Source: Talaromyces rugulosus
Lineage: Eukaryota > Ascomycota > Eurotiomycetes > Eurotiales > Trichocomaceae
Assembly (NCBI RefSeq): GCF_013368755.1
Contig: NC_049561.1
Location: forward strand, 2,914,001-2,978,000
Length of the DNA stretch: 64,000 nucleotides
Direction of reading: 5' to 3'
Part shown: positions 24,686-36,035 of the stretch, piece after piece
Layout of the letters: each line of letters begins with the position of its first letter
Position numbering within the stretch: the stretch's first letter is position 1
Notes under the pieces: generated by a model
Database searches by the model: none
Told to the model about the DNA's origin: nothing
Seen by the model: only the letters and a program-made list of their open reading frames with translations
Translations under genes and position numbers: made by a program

Positions 24686-25356
24686 TGGGAACCCAAATCG
24701 CTTATTTTTTTATTTTTTTATTTTATTTTTTCCGGTGGCGCAATTTTATGTTACGTTTAGTAGTTTTCAATTACATACTTTATATATATATAATAAACAT
24801 TGTATGTTCCTCTTGTTTCACCTACTTCAAATATTGCCTACATTCTTCGAGTGCATATTTTCCTTAGAAGACACCATATGCGATATCATCGTCAAAACTA
24901 TCGCTCCAACCGTGATACCCGAGAACATTTGAATCTTCAAGTGTTGGCAGCGCGCGTCAGGAAAACCGGAGCGAAGACATCCCGCGCAACCGTTTAACAG
25001 TCGGAAGACGGTCGGGCGAGGTCCGACCCCACACCAGTTGACCTCCGACAAGACACCGGGCGACTCCACAGGCCGCTTATCTCTCTCTCAACAGCTCATG
25101 GCTATATGTAAGACTCGGGAATTCTCCGCTTTTCCGGTGTCCAGCTTTGCTATTATGTGCCGGAGGCAGCTCGATGCGACGACAGAGAGTCGAGAATATG
25201 TGAATCTAAACGGGTCGGTATGGAATTGCTCGCGGTCCCCAACCGATGATTCGGTTGTCTTCTACCTCTATAAACCGTCCTCGATGGCTTGAAGTCTGAC
25301 TCCATGTGGAAAAATAGTTGTGTGTAAAGGCCTCGTCCTAGTTGTTCACGCAAACC
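24686..25356. promoter_or_regulatory. Upstream region of the FAD oxidase
   Basis: 671 bp after the permease stop. The first part is an A/T-rich 3' region with T-tracts; the second is CG-rich and holds several CGG/CCG triplets, including a CGG-N11-CCG pair (25009-25025) and a CCG-N6-CGG inverted repeat (25241-25256). No coding exon seen. Confidence 0.45.
25241..25256. promoter_or_regulatory. Perfect everted repeat AACCGA-N4-TCGGTT
   Basis: Six-base perfect arms with a four-base spacer (TGAT), containing CCG-N6-CGG, 100 bp upstream of the FAD-oxidase ATG. The structure fits a dimeric Zn2Cys6 site; the neighbouring regulator at 26950 is the obvious candidate. Confidence 0.4.
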
Positions 25357-26652
25357 ATGCACCTCAATACCAAAATTCTCATCGTCGGCGGCGGCGCCTT
25401 CGGTACCTCGACCGCATATCATCTCTCGCAACGAGGATACAAATCCATCCGAGTACTTGACCGATACCCAGCTCCGTCATGCGAAGCAGCTTCCACCGAT
25501 ATCAGCAAAGTCATTCGCAGTGACTATAATGAGCCGCTCTACGCCAGAATGGGGATTGAGTCCATTGAGGCATGGCGCGGTTGGGACATGTTCAAAGGGC
25601 TGTACCATGTTCCTGGATGGATCCTTAGTGCAAGCAATTTGTCCGTTCCTTTTGTGGAGGGTTCGATTGAGACGTCCAAAAAGCTCGGGGTTCAAGGTCT
25701 GGAGCGTCTGGCTCCGGATCAAATTCGAGAGCGTTTGCCATTGGTGACGGGAAAATTGGATGGGTGGAATATCAATGTCTGGAATCCTACTGCCGGTTGG
25801 GCGAATTCCGGCGAGGCTCTTCGGCGAATGGCAGTTGCGGCGGAAAAGAATGGCGTCGAGTATATTACAGGGGAGGCAGGATATGTACAACAACTTCTCT
25901 ACTCGGCCGAGGTATGTACAGGAGTTGTTGCTCGAGATGGAACGGTACATAAAGCCGACATGGTCATCATGTCTGCTGGAGCGTGGACACCTAGTCTGTT
26001 GGATCTCGGAGGACAATTGACGGCAAAAGGTCATGCAGTAGCTCACATTCAGATGACGCCAGAGGAAACGCAGCGTTATGCATCACTCCCTATCCTCGAC
26101 AACTTGGAACTAGGGTATTTCTTCCCTCCGCAGGAAGATGGTATATTTAAAATGGCACACAGCCAGTTCATTACCAATATGACGACGAGTCCCATCTCCG
26201 GGATCACAACTTCAGTTCCACATACTTTTATTCAATCACCAACAGACGATCTGCCATTGGATATTGAAGCAACCATGCGACGCAACCTACGACGAGTGTT
26301 TCCAGAATTGGCTGATCGTCCGTTCTGCTACACTCGGCTTTGCTGGGATGCTGACACGGCCGACCGTCATTTTCTTGTTACACGCCATCCGGCCCGTCAA
26401 GGTCTTTATATTGCTACCGGCGGCTCTGCACATGGATTCAAGTTTTTACCGATCGTTGGAAAATATATTGCAGACTTTCTTGAAGATAAGCTCGAAGCGG
26501 AGATTGTCCACCACTGGCGATGGCGTGCGGGGGAAAATGTCAACACCAAGAATTTGGCACATCTAGACCCAGAACTAGAATTGGCTGAATTGTCAGGGTG
26601 GCGAGACCGAAGGGTTCGTGAAAATCAGAGGAATGATTTGGCGAAGCTTTAG
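25357..26652 (+). CDS. FAD-dependent amine oxidase (amadoriase / sarcosine-oxidase family)
   Basis: Intronless, 431 aa. The FAD-binding loop ILIVGGGAFGTSTAYHL sits at the N-terminus, followed by DISKVIRSDYNEPLYARM, the segment typical of fungal fructosyl-amine and saccharopine oxidases. LCWDADTADRHFL (Cys329) lies where these enzymes attach FAD covalently, and GGSAHGFKFLPIVGKY is the conserved C-terminal FAD block. The reaction is oxidation of a secondary amine C-N bond with release of H2O2; candidate substrates are fructosyl amino acids, saccharopine or an N-alkyl amino acid. The C-terminus does not end in a clear PTS1 tripeptide (it ends AKL, which is a plausible SKL variant and may direct it to peroxisomes). 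It lies between the permease and a Zn2Cys6 gene, all on the + strand. Confidence 0.88.
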   Translation: MHLNTKILIVGGGAFGTSTAYHLSQRGYKSIRVLDRYPAPSCEAASTDISKVIRSDYNEPLYARMGIESIEAWRGWDMFKGLYHVPGWILSASNLSVPFVEGSIETSKKLGVQGLERLAPDQIRERLPLVTGKLDGWNINVWNPTAGWANSGEALRRMAVAAEKNGVEYITGEAGYVQQLLYSAEVCTGVVARDGTVHKADMVIMSAGAWTPSLLDLGGQLTAKGHAVAHIQMTPEETQRYASLPILDNLELGYFFPPQEDGIFKMAHSQFITNMTTSPISGITTSVPHTFIQSPTDDLPLDIEATMRRNLRRVFPELADRPFCYTRLCWDADTADRHFLVTRHPARQGLYIATGGSAHGFKFLPIVGKYIADFLEDKLEAEIVHHWRWRAGENVNTKNLAHLDPELELAELSGWRDRRVRENQRNDLAKL

Positions 26653-26949
26653 ATGTGGGAATTCAGACCAGATGTTCTATTATTGTTTTATCAGGAGTAA
26701 ACCACTTAGTATATGAAGCCGTGCATTGTAATTGGTCCTTGTATTACCCCGCGTTTCCCATGCGTGTGGTCCAGCCAATAGAATCAATTGTAGTGGAGCC
26801 CGATCGCCGATTGGTCGAGAACCCGTTTATCGCTCTTGCCCGCGCAAAACGGCAGATAAGGAGGAGCGTTTCTCTCTTTCTAATACACGCATAACAACAG
26901 CCAGCGATGCGATAAGTGTTCCCTAGTATGCATCGTTTGTGGTACCACC

Positions 26950-29124
26950 ATGCCACGACAAACGTCTTCAATTTCACGAACGAGAACAGGGTGCAGGACC
27001 TGTCGCTCGAGGAAAGTCAAATGCGATGGTATGTACCCTTTCCACGCATCTTCTCTAGCCTCATTTTCTCACTATGCGAGCTTCATATAGAACACCGTCC
27101 CATTTGCCGGAACTGCGTGAAGAATGGCGCTGCATGCAGCTATGAGCTGCGTCTGATCTGGCACGAGGAATCACTTTCAAAGGGTGTTTGCCATGGCCGG
27201 TCCGGGGTCTGGTCAAAGAATGTTGGGAGGCCATCAACTCAACACCAACGCCGGCTTTCAAAATCCGAGAATAGGCTATCTCCATGGAGATCTGGTAAGT
27301 ATACGAAAAGGGCCAGGAAGAATGACTCGGCAATGTTTTTGAATACGACGATACGTGACCTCAAGCTTTATTTTGAGTTCGAAGACCTGGCCGAGGAAGA
27401 GGACACTTTAGAGCTTGAAGACCCTTCAGATATTCGCCTACACAGCTCAAATGCTGCTCTCTTCGATGCCCATACAAAGGACTTTCCAGACTTGAGACTT
27501 CCAGAACCGGACATAGGCCCAATGGCCCTCTTACTCCAGCCAGCATTCGGAAGCAGCTTCGGCGCATTACAGACATTAGATTACGACTCTTCTCTGCTTT
27601 CTTACTACGAGGCAGTTGTATGCAGTTCATGTACACTGTTAGACGATGCTGATCACAATCCCTACCGACATTTGATCCTTCCTATGGCTATGCAATCCGA
27701 AGGAATCTACCACGCCACATTGGCCGTATCTGCTCAGATACTAGGTATTGCCGAGCCTAAATACCGATTTGCTGCCCTTGACCACGCCAATCGAGCATTA
27801 AAATGCCTCATCACGACACTTCAACGCGGGAACTGGTCTGGTGCCGAGATTGACGAAATCTTAGGGCTCGCCTTGATGCTGTGCTGGTTTGAAATTACAG
27901 ATGGCTGTCGTCCATCCTGGGTGACGCACCTGAATGGCATTCACAATCTTATTATTCGATATCCACAGCTATTCAAGCGCAGCACAGTTGCCCTGTACCG
28001 CTTCTTCAACCGGTATTTTTCTTTTCACGTTGTTTTAGCTCGAACTACTTTTCGAGTCGATGATGATCTTTGGTTTTCAAACGCCGCTTCGGATGAGCCC
28101 ACTTTGGCAATTGCCACCAGTGTACAAGACAAAATCTACGATGTTAGTGCAACTAATCCATCTCCGCAACCTGAAAATCACGGGCAGTACGTACCATTCT
28201 CCGAGTCGACCGAACTTCTATCGCGCACTATGTCGCTCGACGACCTCGACCAGATCGACTCGTACATGGGATTTAGCAACTCTCTGCTCCTCCTGATTAA
28301 TGAAATTGCAGACCTGGCGTGGAAATATCCGTCAAAAGCGGAAGTTGAATCTGATTTATCTACAGTTCGCAGCATAGTCGACAGGCTACGGCGCTCCCTG
28401 TCGAACCTGCGACAGACACCGCCACCTTTGTGCATGATCAAGGGCAATCCAAACGATGAAAATCAGCGCCATCTGTACATGCAAGCTGCATTTGAGTTTG
28501 AAACAATCGCAGAAGCAAACCGCACAGGAGCTCTTCTTCTCCTGCATGAAGTATGCTCATCGCGACTCCAACGCCCCGACATTTTCGAAAGTGATGCCCC
28601 TTCTTCTTCGGCAGATAATACCAAATCCGAGTGTGTTCGAAAGATACTCGATATCATGCTAGAAAATATCAACCGCATTGGGCGTACCGCCGCTCTTCCA
28701 CTTTGGCCGCTTTTTCTTGCTGGATGCTGTGCAACTTCGGAGGAAGATCGGGTTATAGTTATGAGGATTTTCCAAGAGACGGAGAAACCCAAAAGATTTG
28801 GCGTGAGTTTTTCTGACTTGAACTAGTTTTAAAGATTTTTGTTAATGTGGATTTTGTCAGAATATCACCCCGGCTCGAGAAGTGGTAGAAATGATATGGC
28901 GTCAACGCGACCTTGGCGTACAAGATGACCGGAAAAGGCGACAGTCGGCAGCAGCCCGGCGTTTCGAGACTGCAAAAACTATGGACCCTACCTTCCAGTT
29001 TCGTGAAATCCCGTCTACATGTCAAATTCAATCTTTCAAAAACAGTCCACGTCGCTGTGGTGGCATGTTTGAATGGGAACGTGCCCTGTCGATGATGGGA
29101 GACTTGAAGCTAAGTCTTACATGA
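26950..29124 (+). CDS. Zn2Cys6 transcription factor, likely regulator of the adjacent genes
   Basis: Three exons (26950-27028, 27091-28802, 28861-29124), 684 aa. Exon 1 starts MPRQTSSISRTRTG and carries the first half of the zinc cluster (CRTCRSRKVKC); the 62 bp intron splits it, and exon 2 supplies the remaining cysteines (CRNCVKNGAAC). This intron inside the zinc cluster is common in fungal regulators. The rest matches the Fungal_trans_2 type, with a short FLNTTIRDLKLYF linker block and WPLFLAGCCATSEEDR near the C-terminus. Reading exon 2 from the in-frame ATG at 26916 gives a false protein without half the cluster. The last intron (GTGAGT donor at 28803) adds 87 C-terminal residues (WERALSMMGDLKLSLT at the end). 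Its position 297 bp behind the FAD oxidase suggests control of that block. Confidence 0.88.
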
Positions 29125-29272
29125 TATTCAACCAGGTGTAATTATTTCAACTATTAACGACACAAAGTATAATAAAATATGTAAATTAATGTGCAATGAT
29201 ACTAGTATATCCAAATATAACCTCACTTAACTATGCTCACATGAAAAGGGTCACAAAGAAAAGTCAAAAGCT

Positions 29273-31297
29273 TCAGACATTACTATCAAACCTACCCGTT
29301 TGCGGCCACGCCGCAAAAGCCGATGTATGCTGTTCTATTCGCTCTCCATCGCCTCGACCGAATGAGTTCGGTGCCTCGCTTGGAGAAGTATGACTTTCCT
29401 CGTCGACTTTGACGACAATGTCGGTTTTGACCGTCACGCCACCGCTTGCCAGAGTTCGGCTGGAGGATGGCTTGTTACTGCGAGGCATCAATGGTATACT
29501 ATTTCCATATGCAGGGTCATCTTGTCTGATGTTGTTGTTATGGTGGCGTTGGTGGTTGTGTTGGTCATCAACCAGTTTTTCAGGTTCGCCTTCGTTCTCA
29601 ATAACAGAGTCAAACAAATCGTCTGGGACAGGGGTTTTTTTGGTCATGTTTAGTAACTTGGACTTCTTTCCCCATCGGTTCTTACTCTCATGGCCAGAAC
29701 CACTGTTGTTGTTATCGTTGTTGCTTGAGTGTGATCGACTCCATGGATATCCGCCATATCTTCCCTCGCGTCGCATATCGACAAAGCTTCGGAGGAAGAG
29801 GCGGATGACTGGGGCACATGTCGCAATTAGGATACTATAGTTTTCGATCCTTATGATCAGGTTAGCTTTTGTGGTGGATTTATTCGGCGGTCTTAAGAAA
29901 CATACTTGACCCAAAGGACAAAAGAGACAATGTTATCTATAAAAGTAGTTAGCATTAGTAGGATGGACGATGTATGAGAGAGGGTTCTTACAAGTGAAAT
30001 CGGCCCTGTCACCCAAAGATTTTAGAAGCTGTTTTAATTAGTAAACTTGTTCATCGTAAATCATTTCTTCCGACGTACATAAGTTTTGACAATTGAAGCT
30101 GCCCCGGATAGAAAGAGTGGCCTAGAACAGATGTTAGTCTACCAATTCACAAGAAAAAGGATCCTTCATACCCTGAAAGAGTCAAGGTCTGCCACATCCG
30201 ACGAGATCGTACAGTTCCATTTATCTTGTTGAACTGTTTCCAAAATGAGACGCCAGGATTCCGCTCCAGGGTCTGTATGAAGAACTGCCAGAGTTCAAAA
30301 GCCGCAAGTCCACCAAGGTATAAGTCGATGACGGTGTTGAATCCTAGACAAAATGAGCCAATATGTCGGTTCAGTTGTTTGTAACTAACTAACCTCCTTG
30401 TACAAACCCGATAGTCGTCTGCACTGTCGGTGATTGGCATACAACCGATCCATCGGACGGAAGGGGATCCCACATATAGTGAAAATACCGAGTTCGATCA
30501 ACCTATACAATGGTTAGATGGAACATATCGAGTAAAAAGAAAAAAAGGAAATCACTCACAGTTCGATAGGGATTGGGCCCACATTGTACCACGATTTGAA
30601 CAATGGTTATCGAGTTGACAGCAATCTGGATTATCATGCAAATGATAATCGATATCCGTAGACGACGGTTGCTGTTTGCAAAGCATGAGAGGAGAAACCA
30701 CATCATTCCTGTCCGGGATATCATGGCAGCGGCGACAGCTATCACGTCTAGTCAGTATGGTCGTTCTCGTTATGTTTTCGGTTTCTTTGTACCAGCGGGC
30801 TGAGACGCGTAATCCCATTTTAATGCTGAAATTCTCTCCTTCGGGGTCAAGTAGAAAAAGTGTCGACCTAAACCCCAGTAATAACTATGCCAAAACCCAG
30901 TCAGATATTGCAAGAAATAATTATGATAAGGGCATGCCATACCTGTGTTGTATCAAAGACATGTGCAAGAGATCAACTGCATATCCACAAACGAAGAACA
31001 TATCTTCCAAACCCCAAATTCTGTCTGGAGCAGAGACCTGTGGTAGTGCCCATCGTACCCATGCTTTCATTCCCAGTCTGAAAATCAACAACAGACCGAC
31101 AAAGCCTGTCAGTGCCTATATGTACCCAAACCAATCAGTACAAGTTTCTATGTGAATGTGTAGATCGACATACCCAACAAGCTCTAAACGTATCGGTTCC
31201 TTGAATTCACAAGTCAACAACTTTTCTCCAGGCCGGCCTTAGGCTATCGACACTTACCGATGTTAATATCGCCCTCGCCGGGCTGTGGAATATCCAT
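29273..31297 (-). CDS. Rhodopsin-fold integral membrane protein, ten introns
   Basis: Fungal seven-helix membrane protein of the Pfam rhodopsin-domain type, function unknown. Eleven exons: 31258-31297, 31174-31199, 30943-31115, 30793-30884, 30560-30747, 30394-30502, 30172-30343, 30079-30121, 29992-30028, 29906-29936, 29273-29849, summing to 495 aa. Hallmarks are GFVGLLLIFRLG, CQSPTVQTTIGFVQGGFNTVIDLYL, GAASIVKTYLL and FTYNIVSFVLWVKIENYSILIA. The last exon gives a long hydrophilic cytosolic tail with Asn/His runs (SSNNDNNNSGSG, NHQRHHNNN). Four internal exons are 26-43 bp. The start is uncertain: the frame is open upstream to an ATG at 31459, which would add 54 residues without family similarity. 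Convergent with the regulator gene 148 bp away. Confidence 0.78.
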
Positions 31298-33166
31298 CTT
31301 TCGGTTCCCCGTCTCGACAGCGCAGAAATATTCAAGATAAGAGAAATCGACAGGCAGCTTCTTGTACGGGGCTTGTTGGATCGCGATAGGAAACAGTCCG
31401 CCTTTATCACATTGGGAATTGAGATGGATGGCATTCGCAGGGATGCTAGCGGGGTACAACGAGAACCTTATATCGGAAGGTATTCGATGCGAAATCTAGA
31501 CCTAGTGGTTCGCCATGAGAATTTGTTTGCTTAGTATTGTGTGATGTTCATCTGCAGGCGATTGAACCTCGTAAAATAGGCGTGAAGGTAGGGATAGAGA
31601 AGCTTTCAGACACCGAGCTGTTGTTATAGAGTTCAAGTAACAAGGAGGCTTTATTCCAAGCAATAGTAGATCACTAGCGTAGAGCTTAATATCTTTCAAG
31701 TGACTGGTGTACGTCCGACGTGTTCGAGAACAAAAAATCGGTGCTATGGCAATTGATGTCTCTCCATCAGCCACGGCGTCAGGGCGTGGCCGAAAAAGAG
31801 ACAGGCCACCACCTAACGACAAGCTAAATTTCGTTTATTGTATGGAAGCTGCAGTAATGGATGAAAAAAAAATACATGTTTTATTTCCGTTTTCACTTCC
31901 TCCGTGCCACACACTGACGCGAAAAAGAACATGGCGTGTTTACCTTAACAAACCTGCCCCATCAGGCAAAAGGGATCACCAAAAGGTAAAGGTCCATAAT
32001 TACTGCAATGCTTGAGAATTAAGCAATGAGAGACGTATGTCAGCCACATTGAAGCTTAATAGCGTCCGTGGTCATAGCAAGGGACTCGGTAAGTGCTTTT
32101 GCCTGATGCAAGGGAGCTCAACTACGTACCACTTACTACACACGGAAGAAAACCGTGGGCTGGCCTTGTGTCACCGAAGAATTTGACTATTTTTGACTTC
32201 TGTAGTTTTCGAGGATGACAATTTTCTGCTACCCCAAGAAGTATGTTCGTCCAATGATGTCCGGTGAAAGCGTTTTTCGAGGTCGTGTCGCAAACCATTT
32301 CGTTCGCTTGTTCGTTTTGTCACACCCAAGGAAACAAAAGAAACTAAAAAAGTCTCAATAGTTTTCACACTCTACACATTTATAAACTCCGATAGACCAG
32401 TCGGATAAGTCGGTGACAAAAAAAATCGAGTCCAGGCCGATAAAGGGATGTGGCCGCTGGCGCCGTGAAACCGAACCTCTCGCAGGCATTACGAATCCAA
32501 GACAACGAGAATCGGCCAAAGGGGGAAAGAAGAGAACCTAGTGGCGAGCATAGAGACTGACTTCCAGCGTAAAACCTCTGTAATTGGCAAAGTGATAAGC
32601 CAAGGGGCCCGTGTAAATCGGAAGTTCGGAGATGAAGTCAAATTCAGTAAACTGGTGATAGCGCGAAGACGGATTGATCCCTTGCAGGGCTGATCCAGCC
32701 AGACGTTTTGCCTTTTTCACGTCACGCCCAGGACAGGTCCGTGTCCTAGCGCTATGAATCGGTTTTTTTTTTAGCCATTTCTCCAAGTCTCTTGGTACGA
32801 TAATTAATATCTAGACCAAGTGATGGGTTGATTCAACCGGTTCTCAACAACCAAAGTTGTTCGGCTCCTTGGGCTCAGCCTGGCCCTTAGAAATGTGGAA
32901 ATTATAGCGCTGAGGGATTTTAGCCAAATAGTATTAGCAGAAGGCATGACACAAGACTCTCCGTGTCACATTCCTGCGTACATTCTTTTCTGCGGCGAAG
33001 AGGGCTCCGCCGGGAGGATGTTACACAGTACGCACATGATAGCCACGATTAACATACGACTATCGGTTCATGAGGGGCACATGTCTACTCTGGCTCAGTT
33101 CATGGTCTCCGAATGAAGATATCAAGATCAATTAACTGCATATGATAATTGCTACCACTGACAAAA
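31298..33166. other. Long intergenic region with possible gene remnant
   Basis: About 1.9 kb. It holds the promoter of the membrane-protein gene, a 3' end for the O-methyltransferase, and no complete gene that I can support. A minus-strand stretch (32538-32786) encodes a protein-like C-terminus (FDFISELPIYTGPLAYHF) with no plausible start or upstream exons; it may be a relic. Confidence 0.4.
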
Positions 33167-34495
33167 CTACAATTTCCTCATCTCAACCAAGCCTTCTCCC
33201 ACCTCGGGATAGGATTCAAACGTCACCTTTAAGCCACTGAGCGCTGCTAGCCGCTTCCATTCTGCACTAGATCGTAGTCGCCCTCCAAAGAGAGTGATCA
33301 TGGTGGCGTGCATCTTACCGTAGTTTTTGTTTTTTGTGAATTCGTGGATAAGAAGCCTCGAGTATGGTGCCATCGCGCGCGATACCTTCTGCATCAGGTC
33401 CAAAGTATCCAGGTCAGGCATATTGTGAAATATATGAGTTAGAGAGTAGTTCAAAGCACCATCCACCGGTTGTGGGCTGTCTGCCTTGAAGTTCCACTCC
33501 ATTTGTGTGACCTCTGGCACGCTTCCAATGTCAGGGTTGAATTCCTGTAGCGCCAGAGCGGATGCTCCAAGGCTAGGATACGCTTCCTTGAGCTCCAACA
33601 ACATTTCACCCCGACCACCACCAATATCCACCATTACAACAGGGTTCTCTGTACCTGACACGGCAGCGTCGAGATCATAACCGAAGGCTTTAACGCGCTC
33701 CGGCATCTTACCAAACTTGCCAAACTTCCCTTCCATGAACTGATTGAAGCTATCCATCCGACCTTGGCGGGCCATAATGGAGTACGTATGCTCCTTGGCA
33801 AGATCAATCTCGCCCAGTAGCTTGTACCCGTACTGTGTCGGTGTATCCAACTCTCGAAATGGGTATTCGAAGTTGCTGTCCACTAGCTTGCGCATAAGAA
33901 AGGGAGCAGCAAACAAGGGTTCCGTTGTACTGGGAAAAGGCAATCAGCGTCACTGCTTTCGTCAAGGTATATCGCAATTAGAACAGTCATACAAGTGAAG
34001 AGCCCCGTGTTGGGCTGACGGCATCTGAACCATGTGCCGTGTAATTTCGTTTGCCTCATACACATCATCTTCTACCAAATCAACTAGACCCAGTCCAGCC
34101 ATGGCAAAGAGGGTATCATCTTGCAGTAGTTAGAACCATCTCGAATAACAATAAGTCTTGTTCAAGCAGTCATACGGGTCAATTGGGGGCCTTCTTAGAG
34201 TCAGCACGCTGCCAGTAAAATCATTTTCCTAAAGTGGATACATACATAATGGTGCAACTTCCTTATCCTGCTCAGTCCGGAGTTCATTGCAAAAATCCGT
34301 TATTTGCTGTGACGTCGCAGACTTTGCGATCTGAACTAGAACAGTAAAAAATTGAAAGCGAATGGCAACAGGGACAAAACCCAAGGCTGCGGACTGGAAG
34401 AGTATCAGTATGACATCTAGACACGCTCTTAGATATTGGCTTACGGAGGTCACAGTCGCCGCAAGGACTGCTCCAGGGGGTGGTGATGTGTGCAT
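33167..34495 (-). CDS. SAM-dependent O-methyltransferase (plant/fungal COMT type)
   Basis: Five exons (34445-34495, 34246-34393, 34176-34190, 33993-34119, 33167-33929) give 367 aa. The SAM-binding motif is VVMVDIGGGRGEMLLEL. The helical N-terminal dimerisation domain is short. The block where the catalytic base sits reads LTHIFHNMPDLDTLDLM: the His is kept, but the usual following Asp of HDW is Asn. The C-terminus ends VEMRKL. The family methylates hydroxyl groups of polyketides and aromatics. A 15 bp micro-exon (34176-34190) is needed to keep the frame between exons 2 and 4 and is the least certain part. No backbone synthase is nearby, so the acceptor is unknown. Confidence 0.78.
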
Positions 34496-36035
34496 TTCTT
34501 CTGCTTAGGAGATGTGCTCGTTAGATAGGATTTGAGTTTTTAGCGGCCAGAAATCCGTTCTTATGAAAGTTTCTTGAAAGAAAACATGGCAGGATCCCAG
34601 CGTGTCCTAAGCCGCGTGGCATGCTATGCAAGGGGCTTGGGTTAAGCTAACAACACGCGAGCCTGTGCTGACAGTGCCACATTTATTTTTCGGGGTTTTG
34701 CCACGCATTGTCTTGTTAGCCCTTGTTGGTCATAGCAGGGGATGGAATATTTTTGTCCAGAAGACCCGACGAAATAAAATTTGACTTCGAAAGGGGTTGA
34801 TGTTCGTGGACTGAGTCATGATGTTAATTGAGCAGGCAAATGCAGGAAAGAATGGCTCCTTGTGAAAAAAAAAGCTCTACCAATTGCAAAGGAGAAAAAG
34901 GTTCTGTTGGCGCGGCTTGAAAGCTGAGATACTAAATGTCGAGTCTTGTTTTGAAATGTTCAAATAGTTAATTCATAGCCCTGTTCTCAATGTCGATCCA
35001 GTCGATGTGATAGGTCTGAACAAGGGGTCTTGAGAAACTGGTCCCACACGGAAGCGCCGTCTTTATCTAACGCGATCCCTGGCTGGTGTGACCCAGGAGC
35101 CTGGCTAAGTCCTGGTTCCGCGTCGCCGATCTTTATTGAGTCAGTCCAAGTTGATCGGGGTCCGACCCTGACAATGTCAACTGTCGCATTGTGGACATCA
35201 GCCACACAGCAATAATAATCCCAATTTGGCACATCAGGAAAAATGATTATGTGACAAATGTTGGCGGTATATCCACAATTTCAAGTGGAGCCTGTTTCCT
35301 GCAAGTCAACAGAAATCCAAATATCTCCCCCATGTTGGTTAGGCGTGCACACGGTGAATCTCGTAAAATACGCTCACCCCACCGCCATAAGGCTTGGAAT
35401 AGACTTTCAGCCAGTAGCAAAGATGCACATCTCAGCCGGTCTTTCGAGTCATGGCCAAGTTAGCTTGGGCTTTGCCATGGCTTTTGTGATCCCTGGCGAG
35501 AGATATCCGGATCCCTTTCAAATGACGCGCTGCAAAGCTCTTTTCTTCCCTGTCACTTTTCCAATCCACACGCCAAGTAGACCGGTCCATTGGGATTTAC
35601 GCCGACGATATCGCAAACTTTTTCATCGATCGGATTGGCCAAAGCCATTGTCGGAGAACAACCTGGCCATGCCATGTGGCTTCGGGCAATGGTACATCGA
35701 TCGCAGCAGTACCCCTTGCCATGTGGCCGAAGCCAGCAATAAATAGTCGCTCGTGATATTGCTGATCCCTTGTGTTATTTCTGAAACCATTGACAGCGAG
35801 TCTCTGCTGTCTGAAGCCCTCTTTTCTGCTGTTGTAATCCTTCCCAGTACTGATTGGCACCGAGAGAGAGCGGAAAGCAAGAAGAAGTTGCTGGACGTTG
35901 CACACAGTCGCTCCTTCCGCAGCTCCTTCAACTCGCGTGCATTAGTCACGCGTCTGTTCTTCGCCTTCTTCTTTTGTCCATATTGGTTCGCTCCGCCTTC
36001 GTACATCTTCTTCTCTCCTTATATTCTCCGACACC
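34496..36035. promoter_or_regulatory. Divergent intergenic region, methyltransferase / MFS
   Basis: 1.54 kb between divergent genes. A 162-codon open frame (35258-35746, +) has no recognisable domain and random-looking composition, so it is left out. The segment just before 36036 is CT-rich, like many fungal promoters. Confidence 0.45.

Noticed and set aside
25009..25025. CGG-N11-CCG as a Gal4-type site
   Set aside because: It lies in CG-rich sequence with many triplets, so a match of this kind is easily due to chance and has no counterpart in the other promoters.
26916..28826. Regulator protein starting at 26916 without introns
   Set aside because: It reads the first intron as protein and lacks half the Zn2Cys6 cluster; the spliced start at 26950 restores it.
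35258..35746. 162-codon frame in the methyltransferase/MFS intergenic region
   Set aside because: No domain, signal or codon pattern; lies in a divergent promoter.
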